The notes below the pieces were generated by a model, which searched no databases, was not told where the DNA came from, and was given only the letters and a program-made list of their open reading frames with translations. From contig NZ_NWSX01000039.1 of NCBI RefSeq assembly GCF_002531825.1, forward strand, positions 1-55,229: a DNA stretch of 55,229 bases. The letters are read 5' to 3'. The translations under genes and the position numbers were made by a program. Shown here in pieces: positions 1-7,342 of this stretch. How positions within the stretch are numbered: position 1 is the stretch's first letter; each line of letters opens with the position of its first letter. The stretch is from Rhizobium sp. J15. GTDB lineage: Bacteria > Pseudomonadota > Alphaproteobacteria > Rhizobiales > Rhizobiaceae.

Positions 1-491
1 TTCCAGCAGGCGATCTGCTGCGGATAGTTCCAGGCGCCGATGCCGACGCAGACGCCGAGCGGCACGCGCTTGGTATAGGCGAAATCCTGGCCGAGCGGGA
101 TATGGGCGCCGTTGAGCCCGGCCGGCGCGACCCCACCGAAGAATTCGAAGGCATCGGCGCCGGAGGTCGGATCGGCGACGATCGTTTCCTGGATCGGCTT
201 GCCGGTGTCGAGCGTTTCCAGTTCGGACAGTTCGCGGTTTTTCTCGCGCATGATCTCGGCGGCGCGTTTCAAGATACGCCCGCGCGCCATCGGGCTCATC
301 GCCGCCCATTCCGGCTGGGCGCGTTTGGCCGCCGCGATCGCCTTCTCGACGATCGCAGGCGTTGCCGCGTGCAGCCGGGCGATCACCTCGCCGGTGGCGG
401 GATAGAGGCTCTCGATGACGGTGCCGTCGGTATCCTCGACATATTCGCCGTCGATAAAGTGCGAGGCTGTCGGCTGGGCTTTGAGCTCCAA
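1..491 (-). CDS. betB: Betaine aldehyde dehydrogenase, N-terminal part (cut by window edge)
   Basis: NAD(P)-dependent oxidation of betaine aldehyde to glycine betaine, the last step of choline oxidation, in the cytoplasm. About 163 N-terminal residues are present of a family length near 490. They carry the typical opening (ASHFIDGEYVED), the stretch LETLDTGKPIQET and the start of the Rossmann region (PLGVCVGIGAWNYPQQ), which read as rhizobial BetB. The start is TTG at 491-489, chosen because AAGGAG lies 7 bases upstream and the protein begins MELKAQP like known BetB; no in-frame ATG serves better. A minus-strand hairpin with a T-run lies between this gene and the cupin gene upstream, so betB may be transcribed separately from the rest of the cluster. 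Catalytic Cys and Glu lie outside the window. Confidence 0.93.
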   Translation of the reverse strand, partial: MELKAQPTASHFIDGEYVEDTDGTVIESLYPATGEVIARLHAATPAIVEKAIAAAKRAQPEWAAMSPMARGRILKRAAEIMREKNRELSELETLDTGKPIQETIVADPTSGADAFEFFGGVAPAGLNGAHIPLGQDFAYTKRVPLGVCVGIGAWNYPQQIACW

Positions 492-544
492 TTTGTCACT
501 CCTTTTCGATGTTCAGAGGCCGGCGACTCTTGGAAGACGTGGAT

Positions 545-566
545 AAAAGAGCCCGCCCTTGCGGGC
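545..566 (-). terminator. Rho-independent terminator after the cupin gene
   Basis: On the minus strand, GCCCGC, a 4-base loop and GCGGGC are followed by TCTTTTATC. It lies after the cupin stop (629) and before the betB start (491), so it would end or attenuate the transcript arriving from the GMC oxidoreductase/cupin genes. Confidence 0.7.
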
Positions 567-628
567 AGGCAAGTGCCGCTCTTGGGAACGAAATGAGCGG
601 GAGAGGTTTCAACGAGAGGACGCGTGAA

Positions 629-940
629 TTACGCCGGCGATCCGGTGTCATGGTACCTATAGAGATTGGTGATCGGCTCCAGCACGGTCCAGACACCTTT
701 GATGTCAGGCTTGATCGTCACGAAATCGTCTTTCTGGACGGCGAGCCTCGTGCCATCGGTGAAGGCAATTTCCGCCCGCCCCTCCATGACGCAGAACGAC
801 ACCGCGCGGTCATAGTGGATCTCGAAGGGCTCCCTCGCGTCCGCCTCCCATGCCGTCCAGGATGCGACCCTCTTCTTAATTTCCGGCGTTGCGCGATCTC
901 GCTGGACCCGATCCGTTTGAAAATTACGATCCGACTGCAT
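629..940 (-). CDS. Small cupin-domain protein
   Basis: A protein of about 103 residues that reads as a single small cupin barrel of the ethanolamine-utilisation/DUF861 kind. Visible pieces are W-x-A-x-x-A-R-E-P-F-E-I-H-Y, then CVMEGRAEIAFTDG with its turn glycine, DDFVTIKPDIKGVWTV and a C-terminal LYRYH. The metal-binding His set is incomplete to the eye, so an enzymatic role is uncertain; a binding or accessory role in the pathway is possible. I chose ATG at 940, preceded by GGAAGGA; a GTG at 946 is an alternative. The start lies inside the end of the GMC oxidoreductase gene (stop at 924), which suggests translational coupling and a shared pathway. Function unknown. Confidence 0.7.
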   Translation of the reverse strand: MQSDRNFQTDRVQRDRATPEIKKRVASWTAWEADAREPFEIHYDRAVSFCVMEGRAEIAFTDGTRLAVQKDDFVTIKPDIKGVWTVLEPITNLYRYHDTGSPA

Positions 941-2612
941 GGTCACGATGTCCTTCCGTTGGGGCTTTGTAGTAGGCGATCTCACTTGCCGGCAGCGGCG
1001 TTCGGCCCCGAATGAGGTCGGATGCCTTTTCCGCGATCATGAAGGTCGTGGCGTTGATGTTTGCGCTTGGGATCGAAGGAATGATCGAGGCGTCGACGAT
1101 ACGCAGCCTCTCCGCTCCGATGAGACGAAGTTCGAGATCGACGACCGAGCGGGAATCGCCTGTCCGGCCCATCCGGGCGGTTCCGCAGGGATGGAACGAG
1201 CTCGTTACATCCTGCCGGATAAACGCCTCCAGTTCCGCATCGCTCCTGCATCGTTCGCCCGGAGCATCCTCGCGCTTCCGGTAGGGTGCGAATGCCGGCT
1301 GGGCCAGGATCTCCCTGCCGAGCTTCAGGCCCAGGAGGGTCTCCTTCCTGTCCCGTTCGGTCGCCAGATAGTTCGGATCGATCAGAGGCGGCTGGGCCGG
1401 GTCCGGTGATCGAAGGCGCAGCGAACCGCGGCTTTCCGGCCGCATAGGACCGACGCCGAGGCGATAGCCGCCGACGCGAGGATCGGGAATCCAGTTGGGT
1501 CCGAAGAAGACCGGGAAAAAATGGATCTGCAGGTTCGGATGCGTCACGCTGCTGTCGCTGCGCATGAAAGCGCCGACATGACACTGGTTGACGGCCGCAA
1601 CGCCACCCTTGAACGCGAACCACTGGATGCCGGCCAGCATCATCTTGTCGAGCCGGAGATACTGGTTGAGGCTGTATCTGAGATCGCATTCGACCTGGAT
1701 GTGGGTTTCGAAATGATCCTGGAGATTCTGTCCCAGCATCGGAACGTCGATCAGGGGCTCGATCCCCAGTCTCTTCAGATCGTCCGCAGGTCCGACTCCC
1801 GACAGCATCAGGATCTGAGGGCTGCCGAAAGCCCCGGAGCTCATGATGATCTCTTGGGCGGCGAAAACATCGACGGTCTCCGACCCACGGCGGAGCCGGA
1901 CGCCGATCGCCCGGTTGCCCTTGAACAGGACTTTCAGAACCTGGCAGCCGGTGTGGATATGCAGGTTTCGCCGGGTCGGCTGCGCGTGAAGGTAGGAGGT
2001 GGAGGAACTTGAGCGAATGCCCTGCCCAACGCTCATCTCGAAGCGGCCGACGCCCTCCTGGCGATAGCCGTTGAAGTCCGCGACCTCTTCGTGGCCGGCC
2101 TGCTTGCCTGCCTCGAGAAAGGCCTGGTTCAAGGCGCCGAGATGCTCCTGACGCTTGACTTTCACCTTGCCCTCGGAAGAGCGGAAAGGGCCTTGTGCGC
2201 CTTCCAGACGCTCGAACCGCTTGAAGTAGGGAAGGCAATCGGCGAACGACCAGCCGTCGCAGCCGTCCCTGTCACGCCAGTCGTCGAAGTCGCGCGGATT
2301 GCCGCGCAGGAACGTCATGCCATTGATCGATGACGAGCCGCCAAGGACGCGGCCGCGCGGCTGGTCGATCTCGCGATTATCGAGATAGCGCTGCGGGGTC
2401 GTCTTGAACCAGTAATTATAGGTGCTGGTCGGCTTGAAAGCCGAACGAAGGCCGGCGGGCATTCGCAAGATCCAGCTGCGGTCCGAAGGGCCGGCCTCCA
2501 GGAGGAGAACCGAGGCGCTCTCGTCCTCGCTGAGCCGGCTGGCAAGCGTGCAGCCGGCCGTTCCTGCACCGACAATGATGTAGTCGTATCCTTCAGCGCG
2601 AAATGTCGGCAC
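924..2612 (-). CDS. GMC-family FAD oxidoreductase, choline dehydrogenase-like
   Basis: Flavoprotein of about 562 residues that oxidises an alcohol to an aldehyde; choline or a related amino-alcohol is the likely substrate given betB next door. It has the FAD-binding fingerprint (YDYIIVGAGTAGC) near residues 9-21, the GMC signature GRVLGGSSSINGM, the C-terminal FHPCGTARMG with the conserved His, and the closing VDASIIPSIPSANINATT block with the conserved Asn. The start is GTG at 2612, with AGGAGA six bases upstream. A longer reading back to 2774 would overlap the binding-protein gene and has non-protein-like N-terminal composition. The family includes many specificities, so BetA itself is not proven. 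Confidence 0.88.
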   Translation of the reverse strand: MPTFRAEGYDYIIVGAGTAGCTLASRLSEDESASVLLLEAGPSDRSWILRMPAGLRSAFKPTSTYNYWFKTTPQRYLDNREIDQPRGRVLGGSSSINGMTFLRGNPRDFDDWRDRDGCDGWSFADCLPYFKRFERLEGAQGPFRSSEGKVKVKRQEHLGALNQAFLEAGKQAGHEEVADFNGYRQEGVGRFEMSVGQGIRSSSSTSYLHAQPTRRNLHIHTGCQVLKVLFKGNRAIGVRLRRGSETVDVFAAQEIIMSSGAFGSPQILMLSGVGPADDLKRLGIEPLIDVPMLGQNLQDHFETHIQVECDLRYSLNQYLRLDKMMLAGIQWFAFKGGVAAVNQCHVGAFMRSDSSVTHPNLQIHFFPVFFGPNWIPDPRVGGYRLGVGPMRPESRGSLRLRSPDPAQPPLIDPNYLATERDRKETLLGLKLGREILAQPAFAPYRKREDAPGERCRSDAELEAFIRQDVTSSFHPCGTARMGRTGDSRSVVDLELRLIGAERLRIVDASIIPSIPSANINATTFMIAEKASDLIRGRTPLPASEIAYYKAPTEGHRDHAVGS

Positions 2613-2646
2613 GGAAGATCTCCTGGCAGCAAAGGTTTGGTATTGA

Positions 2647-2666
2647 GGGGCGGGCAGGGCCGCCCC
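2647..2666. other. GC-rich hairpin between binding protein and oxidoreductase genes
   Basis: GGGGCGG, a 6-base loop and CCGCCCC form a perfect stem between the binding-protein stop (2683) and the oxidoreductase start (2612). On the minus strand, the direction of both genes, no T-run follows. An mRNA-stabilising or attenuating hairpin that gives more binding protein than enzyme is more likely than full termination. Confidence 0.5.
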
Positions 2667-2682
2667 CTTTTCAAAGCTTCGG

Positions 2683-3681
2683 TCAGAGGGAGGCTTTGAT
2701 CTTTTCCGCGGCCTCTGGCGAAACCCACTTCGTCCAGATTTCCGGGTGCTCGGAGAGGAAATGGCGTGCGCCATCTTCGCCGGTCGCCTGGTTCTCCGTC
2801 ATCCACGCCATCAGCGCGTTCACGGTCTTGTTGTTCCAGCTGCGCGCCTTCAGGTAGTCGACGGCGGCCGGATCGGTGCGCTCGATGAAGGACTTGGAAG
2901 CGAGCGTCAGGACATTGTCCTTCGGGAACGTGTTCGGCTTGGGGTCCGCACATGTATCGACGGAGGTGCAGCGCTTCCATTCGGCCGCATCGTGCTGCGC
3001 GCCGAAATCCACCGGCACCATATCGTACATGCCGAGAAGCGAGGTCGGCTCCCAATAGAAGCCGAGCCAGGGCTCCTTGCGCTCGTAGGCCTTGGCCATG
3101 GAGCTGTCGAGTGCAGCCGCGGAGCCGGTGTCGATGACCTCGAAACCCTTGCCCTTGACGTCGAAGGCTTTCGAGAGCTGGTTCGTGGCGATCGTGCCAC
3201 CCCAGCCGGTCGGGCCATTGAAGATCGCTCCCTTGGAGGGATCCTCCTGCGACGGGAAGGCTTCCGGATGAGCGAGTATCTCGGCAATTTTGTTGATGTT
3301 CGGGTTCTTGTCGAGCATGTAGCGCGGAATGAACCACCCGGCCTGGCCGCCATCGGTCAGCGAGGGCACGAGGGCGACGACGCGGCCCTCGGCCAGCGGT
3401 CCCTTGACCAGCTCGGGAAACAGATCGACCCAGGCCTCCGGAATGATGTCGGGCTTGCCCTTCTCCACCTGCGAGGTGATGCCGGATGCCGCGTCGACCA
3501 CGATGATATCGGCGCTGCAGCCATACCCGTCGTTGAGAATGATCTTGTCGACGTTCGAAAGCACTTCCGCGCTCTGCCAGTTCATGCTGGCGATGGATAC
3601 CTCACCGCAATCCGCCCTGGCGGCGGGAGCAAATGCGACGAGCGGAAGTGCGATGGCCGCACCAAGTGCGATAGTTTTCAT
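2683..3681 (-). CDS. Periplasmic binding protein, glycine betaine/choline (OpuAC) type
   Basis: A 332-residue exported ligand-binding protein of the OpuAC/ProX family, which binds quaternary amines such as choline or betaine for an ABC importer. A signal peptide is clear (MKTIALGAAIALP..., cleavage near APAARA-DC). The mature part opens CGEVSIASMNWQSAEV, and Trp-rich pieces such as WQS, EAWVDL and WGGT may supply the aromatic box for the cation. ATG at 3681 was chosen because the signal peptide starts there and GGAG lies 8 bases upstream; an upstream ATG at 3744 would bury the signal peptide. No permease or ATPase gene of this system is nearby, so it must borrow a transporter encoded elsewhere or act as an orphan receptor. 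Confidence 0.88.
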   Translation of the reverse strand: MKTIALGAAIALPLVAFAPAARADCGEVSIASMNWQSAEVLSNVDKIILNDGYGCSADIIVVDAASGITSQVEKGKPDIIPEAWVDLFPELVKGPLAEGRVVALVPSLTDGGQAGWFIPRYMLDKNPNINKIAEILAHPEAFPSQEDPSKGAIFNGPTGWGGTIATNQLSKAFDVKGKGFEVIDTGSAAALDSSMAKAYERKEPWLGFYWEPTSLLGMYDMVPVDFGAQHDAAEWKRCTSVDTCADPKPNTFPKDNVLTLASKSFIERTDPAAVDYLKARSWNNKTVNALMAWMTENQATGEDGARHFLSEHPEIWTKWVSPEAAEKIKASL

Positions 3682-3828
3682 GTTCCTTACTCCGTTGGTT
3701 TTTATGGTTTCCGGTTGGGAGGAGCAGCCATCGGATGTCGCCACCCGACAATTTCCTACATGGTCGGACAGCGATGGCTGCCTTCTTGTCTGCTGCCATG
3801 ACCATGGATCGGCCGCGCCAAACGGCGG

Positions 3829-4758
3829 CTATTCGGCGGCCTGGTGCGTGACCAGCCACGGCGCCACCCAGTCGCCGTTGACGCGAAGCTCGATACCGGC
3901 GTCGTCCTCGACGACCTTGCACACCGTCATCTCGCCGGCATCAGGTCCGTAGCGTTCGGCCGCCTCGCGGAAACGCGCATGGCAGGCATCGAGGAGGTCG
4001 GATCGCGTGCCGGTGTCGTCAAGCAATTCCTTGATCAGCCCAAGGTCCTTGAGGCAAAGCTTGAGCGGGAATGAAGGATCGTAATGGCCGGCAAAGATCG
4101 ACGGGACATCGTGTTGCATCACGAAGCTGTCGGCCGCACCGCCCTTCATCACGTTCCACCAGACATCCGGTTCGAGGCCCGCCTTTTTGGCGCAAACCAT
4201 CGCCTCGCCGATCGCCGCGGCGTGAACCTTCCACAGCTGGTTGTTCACCAGCTTGGCGACGTAGCCGTTGCCGTACCGCCCGACTTTTCTCAACTCGCCC
4301 ATGGCTTCGATCACAGGACGGGCGGCCTCGACGTCCGCATCCGCGCCGCCGACGAACATCGGCATGTCGCCGCGGATCGCTGCGTCGACCGACCCCGTGA
4401 CGGGTGCATCGACGGGCCGGCCGCCGGCATCGACGAAGGGCTTTATCAGCTCGCGCATGAAGCGCGGCGACGACGTCGTCATGTCGATCCAGATCTTCCC
4501 CCGGCAATCGCCGCGGAGCAGCCCTTCCGGTCCGTTGAGAACGGCGTCCAGATGCGGCGGGCCGAAGACCATCGAGACGACGCAGTCGACACGGCTGATC
4601 ATCTCGCCCGGGCTGCCGACCCAGGTGGCGCCCATCGCAACATGGTCGGCGGCCGCTTCGTGCCTGAGATCGAAGACGCAAGTCTCGAACCCCGCGCGAA
4701 TGATGTTCTTCGCGGCATTGCTGCCCATGGTTCCCAGCCCGATAAAGCCGACTTTCAT
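3829..4758 (-). CDS. Beta-hydroxyacid dehydrogenase (3-hydroxyisobutyrate dehydrogenase/GarR family)
   Basis: A 309-residue NAD(P)-dependent dehydrogenase of short beta-hydroxyacids. The N-terminal dinucleotide motif GFIGLGTMG is at residues 4-12, the substrate-loop motif DAPVTGS at 117-123, and the catalytic Lys169 lies in GNGYVAKLVNNQ. Length is normal for the family. The start at 4758 follows GGGAGGA with a 4-base gap. It is the first gene of the minus-strand cluster and faces the LysR gene, so LysR control is likely. Its substrate cannot be read from sequence: tartronate semialdehyde, 3-hydroxyisobutyrate or an unusual hydroxyacid are all possible. Confidence 0.88.
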   Translation of the reverse strand: MKVGFIGLGTMGSNAAKNIIRAGFETCVFDLRHEAAADHVAMGATWVGSPGEMISRVDCVVSMVFGPPHLDAVLNGPEGLLRGDCRGKIWIDMTTSSPRFMRELIKPFVDAGGRPVDAPVTGSVDAAIRGDMPMFVGGADADVEAARPVIEAMGELRKVGRYGNGYVAKLVNNQLWKVHAAAIGEAMVCAKKAGLEPDVWWNVMKGGAADSFVMQHDVPSIFAGHYDPSFPLKLCLKDLGLIKELLDDTGTRSDLLDACHARFREAAERYGPDAGEMTVCKVVEDDAGIELRVNGDWVAPWLVTHQAAE

Positions 4759-4826
4759 CTAATCCTCCCGGATGCATGTCCTCGGAAGAGACTAGACCGC
4801 AGCTTTGCTATTGGTAAAATGAGAAG

Positions 4827-4838
4827 TACCTATAGGTA
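4827..4838. promoter_or_regulatory. Perfect 12-bp palindrome in the LysR divergent promoter region
   Basis: TACCTATAGGTA lies in the 98-base gap between the divergent dehydrogenase and LysR genes. Position and symmetry fit an LTTR site that controls both directions, though the T-to-A span is one base shorter than the T-N11-A consensus. Confidence 0.45.
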
Positions 4839-4856
4839 TAATTGGATATCTTAATA

Positions 4857-5738
4857 ATGATCGATCTCGATATGAGGCTGCTACGGTCGTTCGTCTCGGT
4901 TGCGACGGAGAGGAATTTCTCCCGCGCCGCCGAGCGACTTGCGTGCTCGCAGGCCACCGTGTCGCTGCGCATCAAGAGCCTGGAGGAGATCCTCGGGCGA
5001 AAGCTCTTCAACCGGAGCTATCATCTCGTCGAACTGAGCGTTGCGGGCAAGGAGCTCCTGCCGCACGCGCAGATCATTCTCGACCACCATGATGCCCTCT
5101 TCGACAAGATGAGGAGCGGGAAAGTGGCGGGAAGCGTTAGCCTCGGCATCGCCGAAGATTATGGCGAGCCGTTCCTGTCACGTCTCATGCGCGTTATCGA
5201 CAGTTCGTTCCCTGGTATCGAACTGAACGTGACATGCGCGATGAGCATCAGGCTTCAGAAATTGCTGGAGTCGCGGAAGCTGGATCTGGCGATCGTCACA
5301 TTGCCAAATCAGAGGGAGCGCTCGACGCTTCTGAGCCGTCCGAAGCTGGTCTGGGTTTCCTCAGGCGATTACGTCGTCGACAGGAAAAAGCCGTGGCCGA
5401 TGGCGTTCTATTCCGAAGGCTGCGCATTTCGCGCGGCCGCGGAAGCGGCGCTGAAACGGGAGGGCCATGCCTATCGCGAGGTGCTGACCACAGGAAGCGG
5501 CGAGGCGATCAAGAGTGCGGTCAGCTCCGGCACCGCGATAACGGTGATGGCCGAAGGAATCGTGCCCTATGGTTTCTCCGTCCTGCAGAGGGAGGCCGGT
5601 CTTCCCGAACTTCCCGAGAGCTGCATTCAGCTGGTCGAACGGGAGGATGGCCTCTCCAAGGCAGCGCAGCAGGTGAAGGTTTCGATCATGAAGCTGCTCG
5701 GTGTATCCGCGGATCATCCGGCCGCTTATCAGGCCTGA
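4857..5738 (+). CDS. LysR-family transcriptional regulator
   Basis: A DNA-binding regulator of 293 residues. The N-terminal winged helix-turn-helix is clear (LLRSFVSVATERNFSRAAE, then LACSQATVSLRIKSLEE), followed by an effector domain containing GSVSLGIAEDYGEPF and LDLAIVT. It is divergent from the dehydrogenase/binding protein/oxidoreductase cluster and is the likely regulator of it. The start is uncertain: ATG at 4857 is used, but TTG at 4842 and ATG at 4872 are in frame and none has a good ribosome binding site. The effector could be the amine or alcohol taken up by the cluster, which is inference from position only. Confidence 0.9.
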   Translation: MIDLDMRLLRSFVSVATERNFSRAAERLACSQATVSLRIKSLEEILGRKLFNRSYHLVELSVAGKELLPHAQIILDHHDALFDKMRSGKVAGSVSLGIAEDYGEPFLSRLMRVIDSSFPGIELNVTCAMSIRLQKLLESRKLDLAIVTLPNQRERSTLLSRPKLVWVSSGDYVVDRKKPWPMAFYSEGCAFRAAAEAALKREGHAYREVLTTGSGEAIKSAVSSGTAITVMAEGIVPYGFSVLQREAGLPELPESCIQLVEREDGLSKAAQQVKVSIMKLLGVSADHPAAYQA

Positions 5739-5787
5739 GTTTCCGCCGCCGATCGAAGTGGCGGGATGGCCGCACGGGCAAGGCCCC

Positions 5788-5829
5788 AAAAAACGATCAG
5801 CCACGGCCCGTTGCGAGGTCGTGGCTGAT
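5788..5829 (-). terminator. Rho-independent terminator of the sugar-binding protein gene
   Basis: On the minus strand, ATCAGCCACG pairs perfectly with CGTGGCTGAT across a 14-base loop and is followed by CGTTTTTTGGGG. It sits 36 bases after the stop of the sugar-binding protein gene. Confidence 0.85.
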
Positions 5830-5864
5830 GCAGCGCGCAATCTGTGGGAGACAGGCGCGGCCGG

Positions 5865-7151
5865 TTACTTGTTGGCGGCGAGCGCCACGTTGACCTTTTC
5901 GACGTCGGCGCTCATGGCCTTGAAGGTGTCTTCGAGGGAAAGCTCGCCGACGATCAGCTGACTCATCCGCTGGACGATGAGCTGATAGATGGCGGACGAA
6001 CCCTTGAGGCGTTCGAGGTCGCGGGCTGCCTTCGGCGCGCTATTGCGGGCCGAAAGGAAGACCGACATGGCGTCCTTGGCGTTCTTGCTGTCGAGCTTGT
6101 ACTGCGGATCCTTGATGTCGGCGCCGGTCAGGATGACGTAGTTTTCGGCGATTTCACGCTGGATCTTTTCCGAGCCGAGGAACTCGATGAAGGCGGCGAC
6201 GGCTTCAGGGTGCTTGGTGCGCTTGAAGCCGACGATCGCGGTGCCGCCCGGCATCGCGTAGCAGCCGGCATCGCCGCAGGGCGCGCTGATCGCCGTCCAG
6301 TCGAAGGCGTCGGCGATCTTCTTCTGGAACGGATTGACCATCCAGTTGCCGGCGAGATAGGTCACGACATTGCCGTTGACGAATTCGTCGCCCATGTTCT
6401 TGTACTGGGTTCCGCCGGCCGCCCCCCACATTTCCTTCGGGAAGGAGCCGTCCTTCGTCCAGTTGTAGAGATCGGTGATGTAGCGCTTGGCGGCATCGTC
6501 GGGGAAGGAGAACTTGCCGTCCTTGACGTAGTTCGAGCCGTAGGAGAAGGCCGCGCCGGAGAAGCGGTGGCCCGAGCGGTCCATCGTGAAGGGGATCTGG
6601 GCGCCGGTCGCCTTGGCGACGCGCGCGGAGGCTTCGACGATCTCCTTCAGCGTGGCGGTCGGCTTCGGAAGCGGTTCATTCGCCTGTTCGAAGAGCGTCT
6701 TGTTGACGAAGGGCAGATTGAAGGTCTGTGACGCGACATAGCCGTTGATCGAGTTCGGATCGTTGACGCCGGGGAAACGAAGCGTGTTCAGGCTGTCGCC
6801 GTGCAGCTTGGCGAAGCCGTCCGGGTCTTTCATCAGCGGGCGCATGTCGAGGTAATAGGGCGCGAGCTGCCAGTCGGTGATCTTGGCGATATCAGGACCT
6901 TCGCCGATGGCAAGCTGCACCGGCAGTTGCTTGGCGACGGCATCATAACCCGAGGAGACGAAGTTCACCTTGATGTCGGGATGCGCGGTCTCGAATTCCT
7001 TGCTCAGCGCTTCCATCCGCTCGACATAAGCCTGGTCGTCGTCGGTGAAGAGAAAGGTGATCGTCTGGGTTTCGGCCATGGCCACGCTGGACCAGGCGAA
7101 AGAAACGGTGGCCAGCGCCAGTGCGAAAGCCCCTGAGAGATAGGTTTTCAT
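5865..7151 (-). CDS. ABC sugar transporter periplasmic binding protein (family 1)
   Basis: A 428-residue exported binding protein of the carbohydrate type, expected to deliver an oligosaccharide to the permease pair encoded at 13432-15478. It has a signal peptide (MKTYLSGAFALALATVSFAW..., cleavage near SVAMA-ET) and family landmarks such as FETAHPDIKVNFV, GEGPDIAKI, VTYLAGNWMV and MPGGTAIVGF. I use ATG at 7151 rather than 7157, because GGGAGG touches the 7157 ATG but lies six bases before 7151. It is transcribed away from the enzyme/permease operon, with a palindrome just upstream of its Shine-Dalgarno, and it ends in a strong terminator, so it can be expressed at its own level. Confidence 0.92.
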   Translation of the reverse strand: MKTYLSGAFALALATVSFAWSSVAMAETQTITFLFTDDDQAYVERMEALSKEFETAHPDIKVNFVSSGYDAVAKQLPVQLAIGEGPDIAKITDWQLAPYYLDMRPLMKDPDGFAKLHGDSLNTLRFPGVNDPNSINGYVASQTFNLPFVNKTLFEQANEPLPKPTATLKEIVEASARVAKATGAQIPFTMDRSGHRFSGAAFSYGSNYVKDGKFSFPDDAAKRYITDLYNWTKDGSFPKEMWGAAGGTQYKNMGDEFVNGNVVTYLAGNWMVNPFQKKIADAFDWTAISAPCGDAGCYAMPGGTAIVGFKRTKHPEAVAAFIEFLGSEKIQREIAENYVILTGADIKDPQYKLDSKNAKDAMSVFLSARNSAPKAARDLERLKGSSAIYQLIVQRMSQLIVGELSLEDTFKAMSADVEKVNVALAANK

Positions 7152-7163
7152 TTTCATCCTCCC

Positions 7164-7179
7164 ATGAAAACATTTTCAT
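7164..7179. promoter_or_regulatory. LacI-type operator candidate, copy 1
   Basis: ATGAAAACATTTTCAT, a 16-bp palindrome broken only at the centre, lies just upstream of the sugar-binding protein start. It matches copy 2 at 7305-7320 in 15 of 16 bases. The pair suggests one repressor acting on both divergent promoters. Confidence 0.65.
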
Positions 7180-7304
7180 CAATCGCGGCCTCAGCCATCG
7201 ATAAGTGAATTTCATATACTTGACATTCGTTCCGTCAAGCTATTTTCTAAGCGAATAGCGATGTTTTTGAGCATTTTTCAAAAATAACGCACCCAAATCA
7301 CCTA

Positions 7305-7320
7305 ATGAAAATATTTTCAT
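7305..7320. promoter_or_regulatory. LacI-type operator candidate, copy 2
   Basis: ATGAAAATATTTTCAT is a perfect 16-bp palindrome 22 bases before the start of the 839-aa gene. Centre-to-centre distance to copy 1 is 141 bases, which allows looping between two bound dimers. A shorter AT palindrome (ATTTTT-C-AAAAAT) lies at 7273-7285. Confidence 0.65.
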
Positions 7321-7342
7321 TGGATTGCGGAGGAGGCGATCT

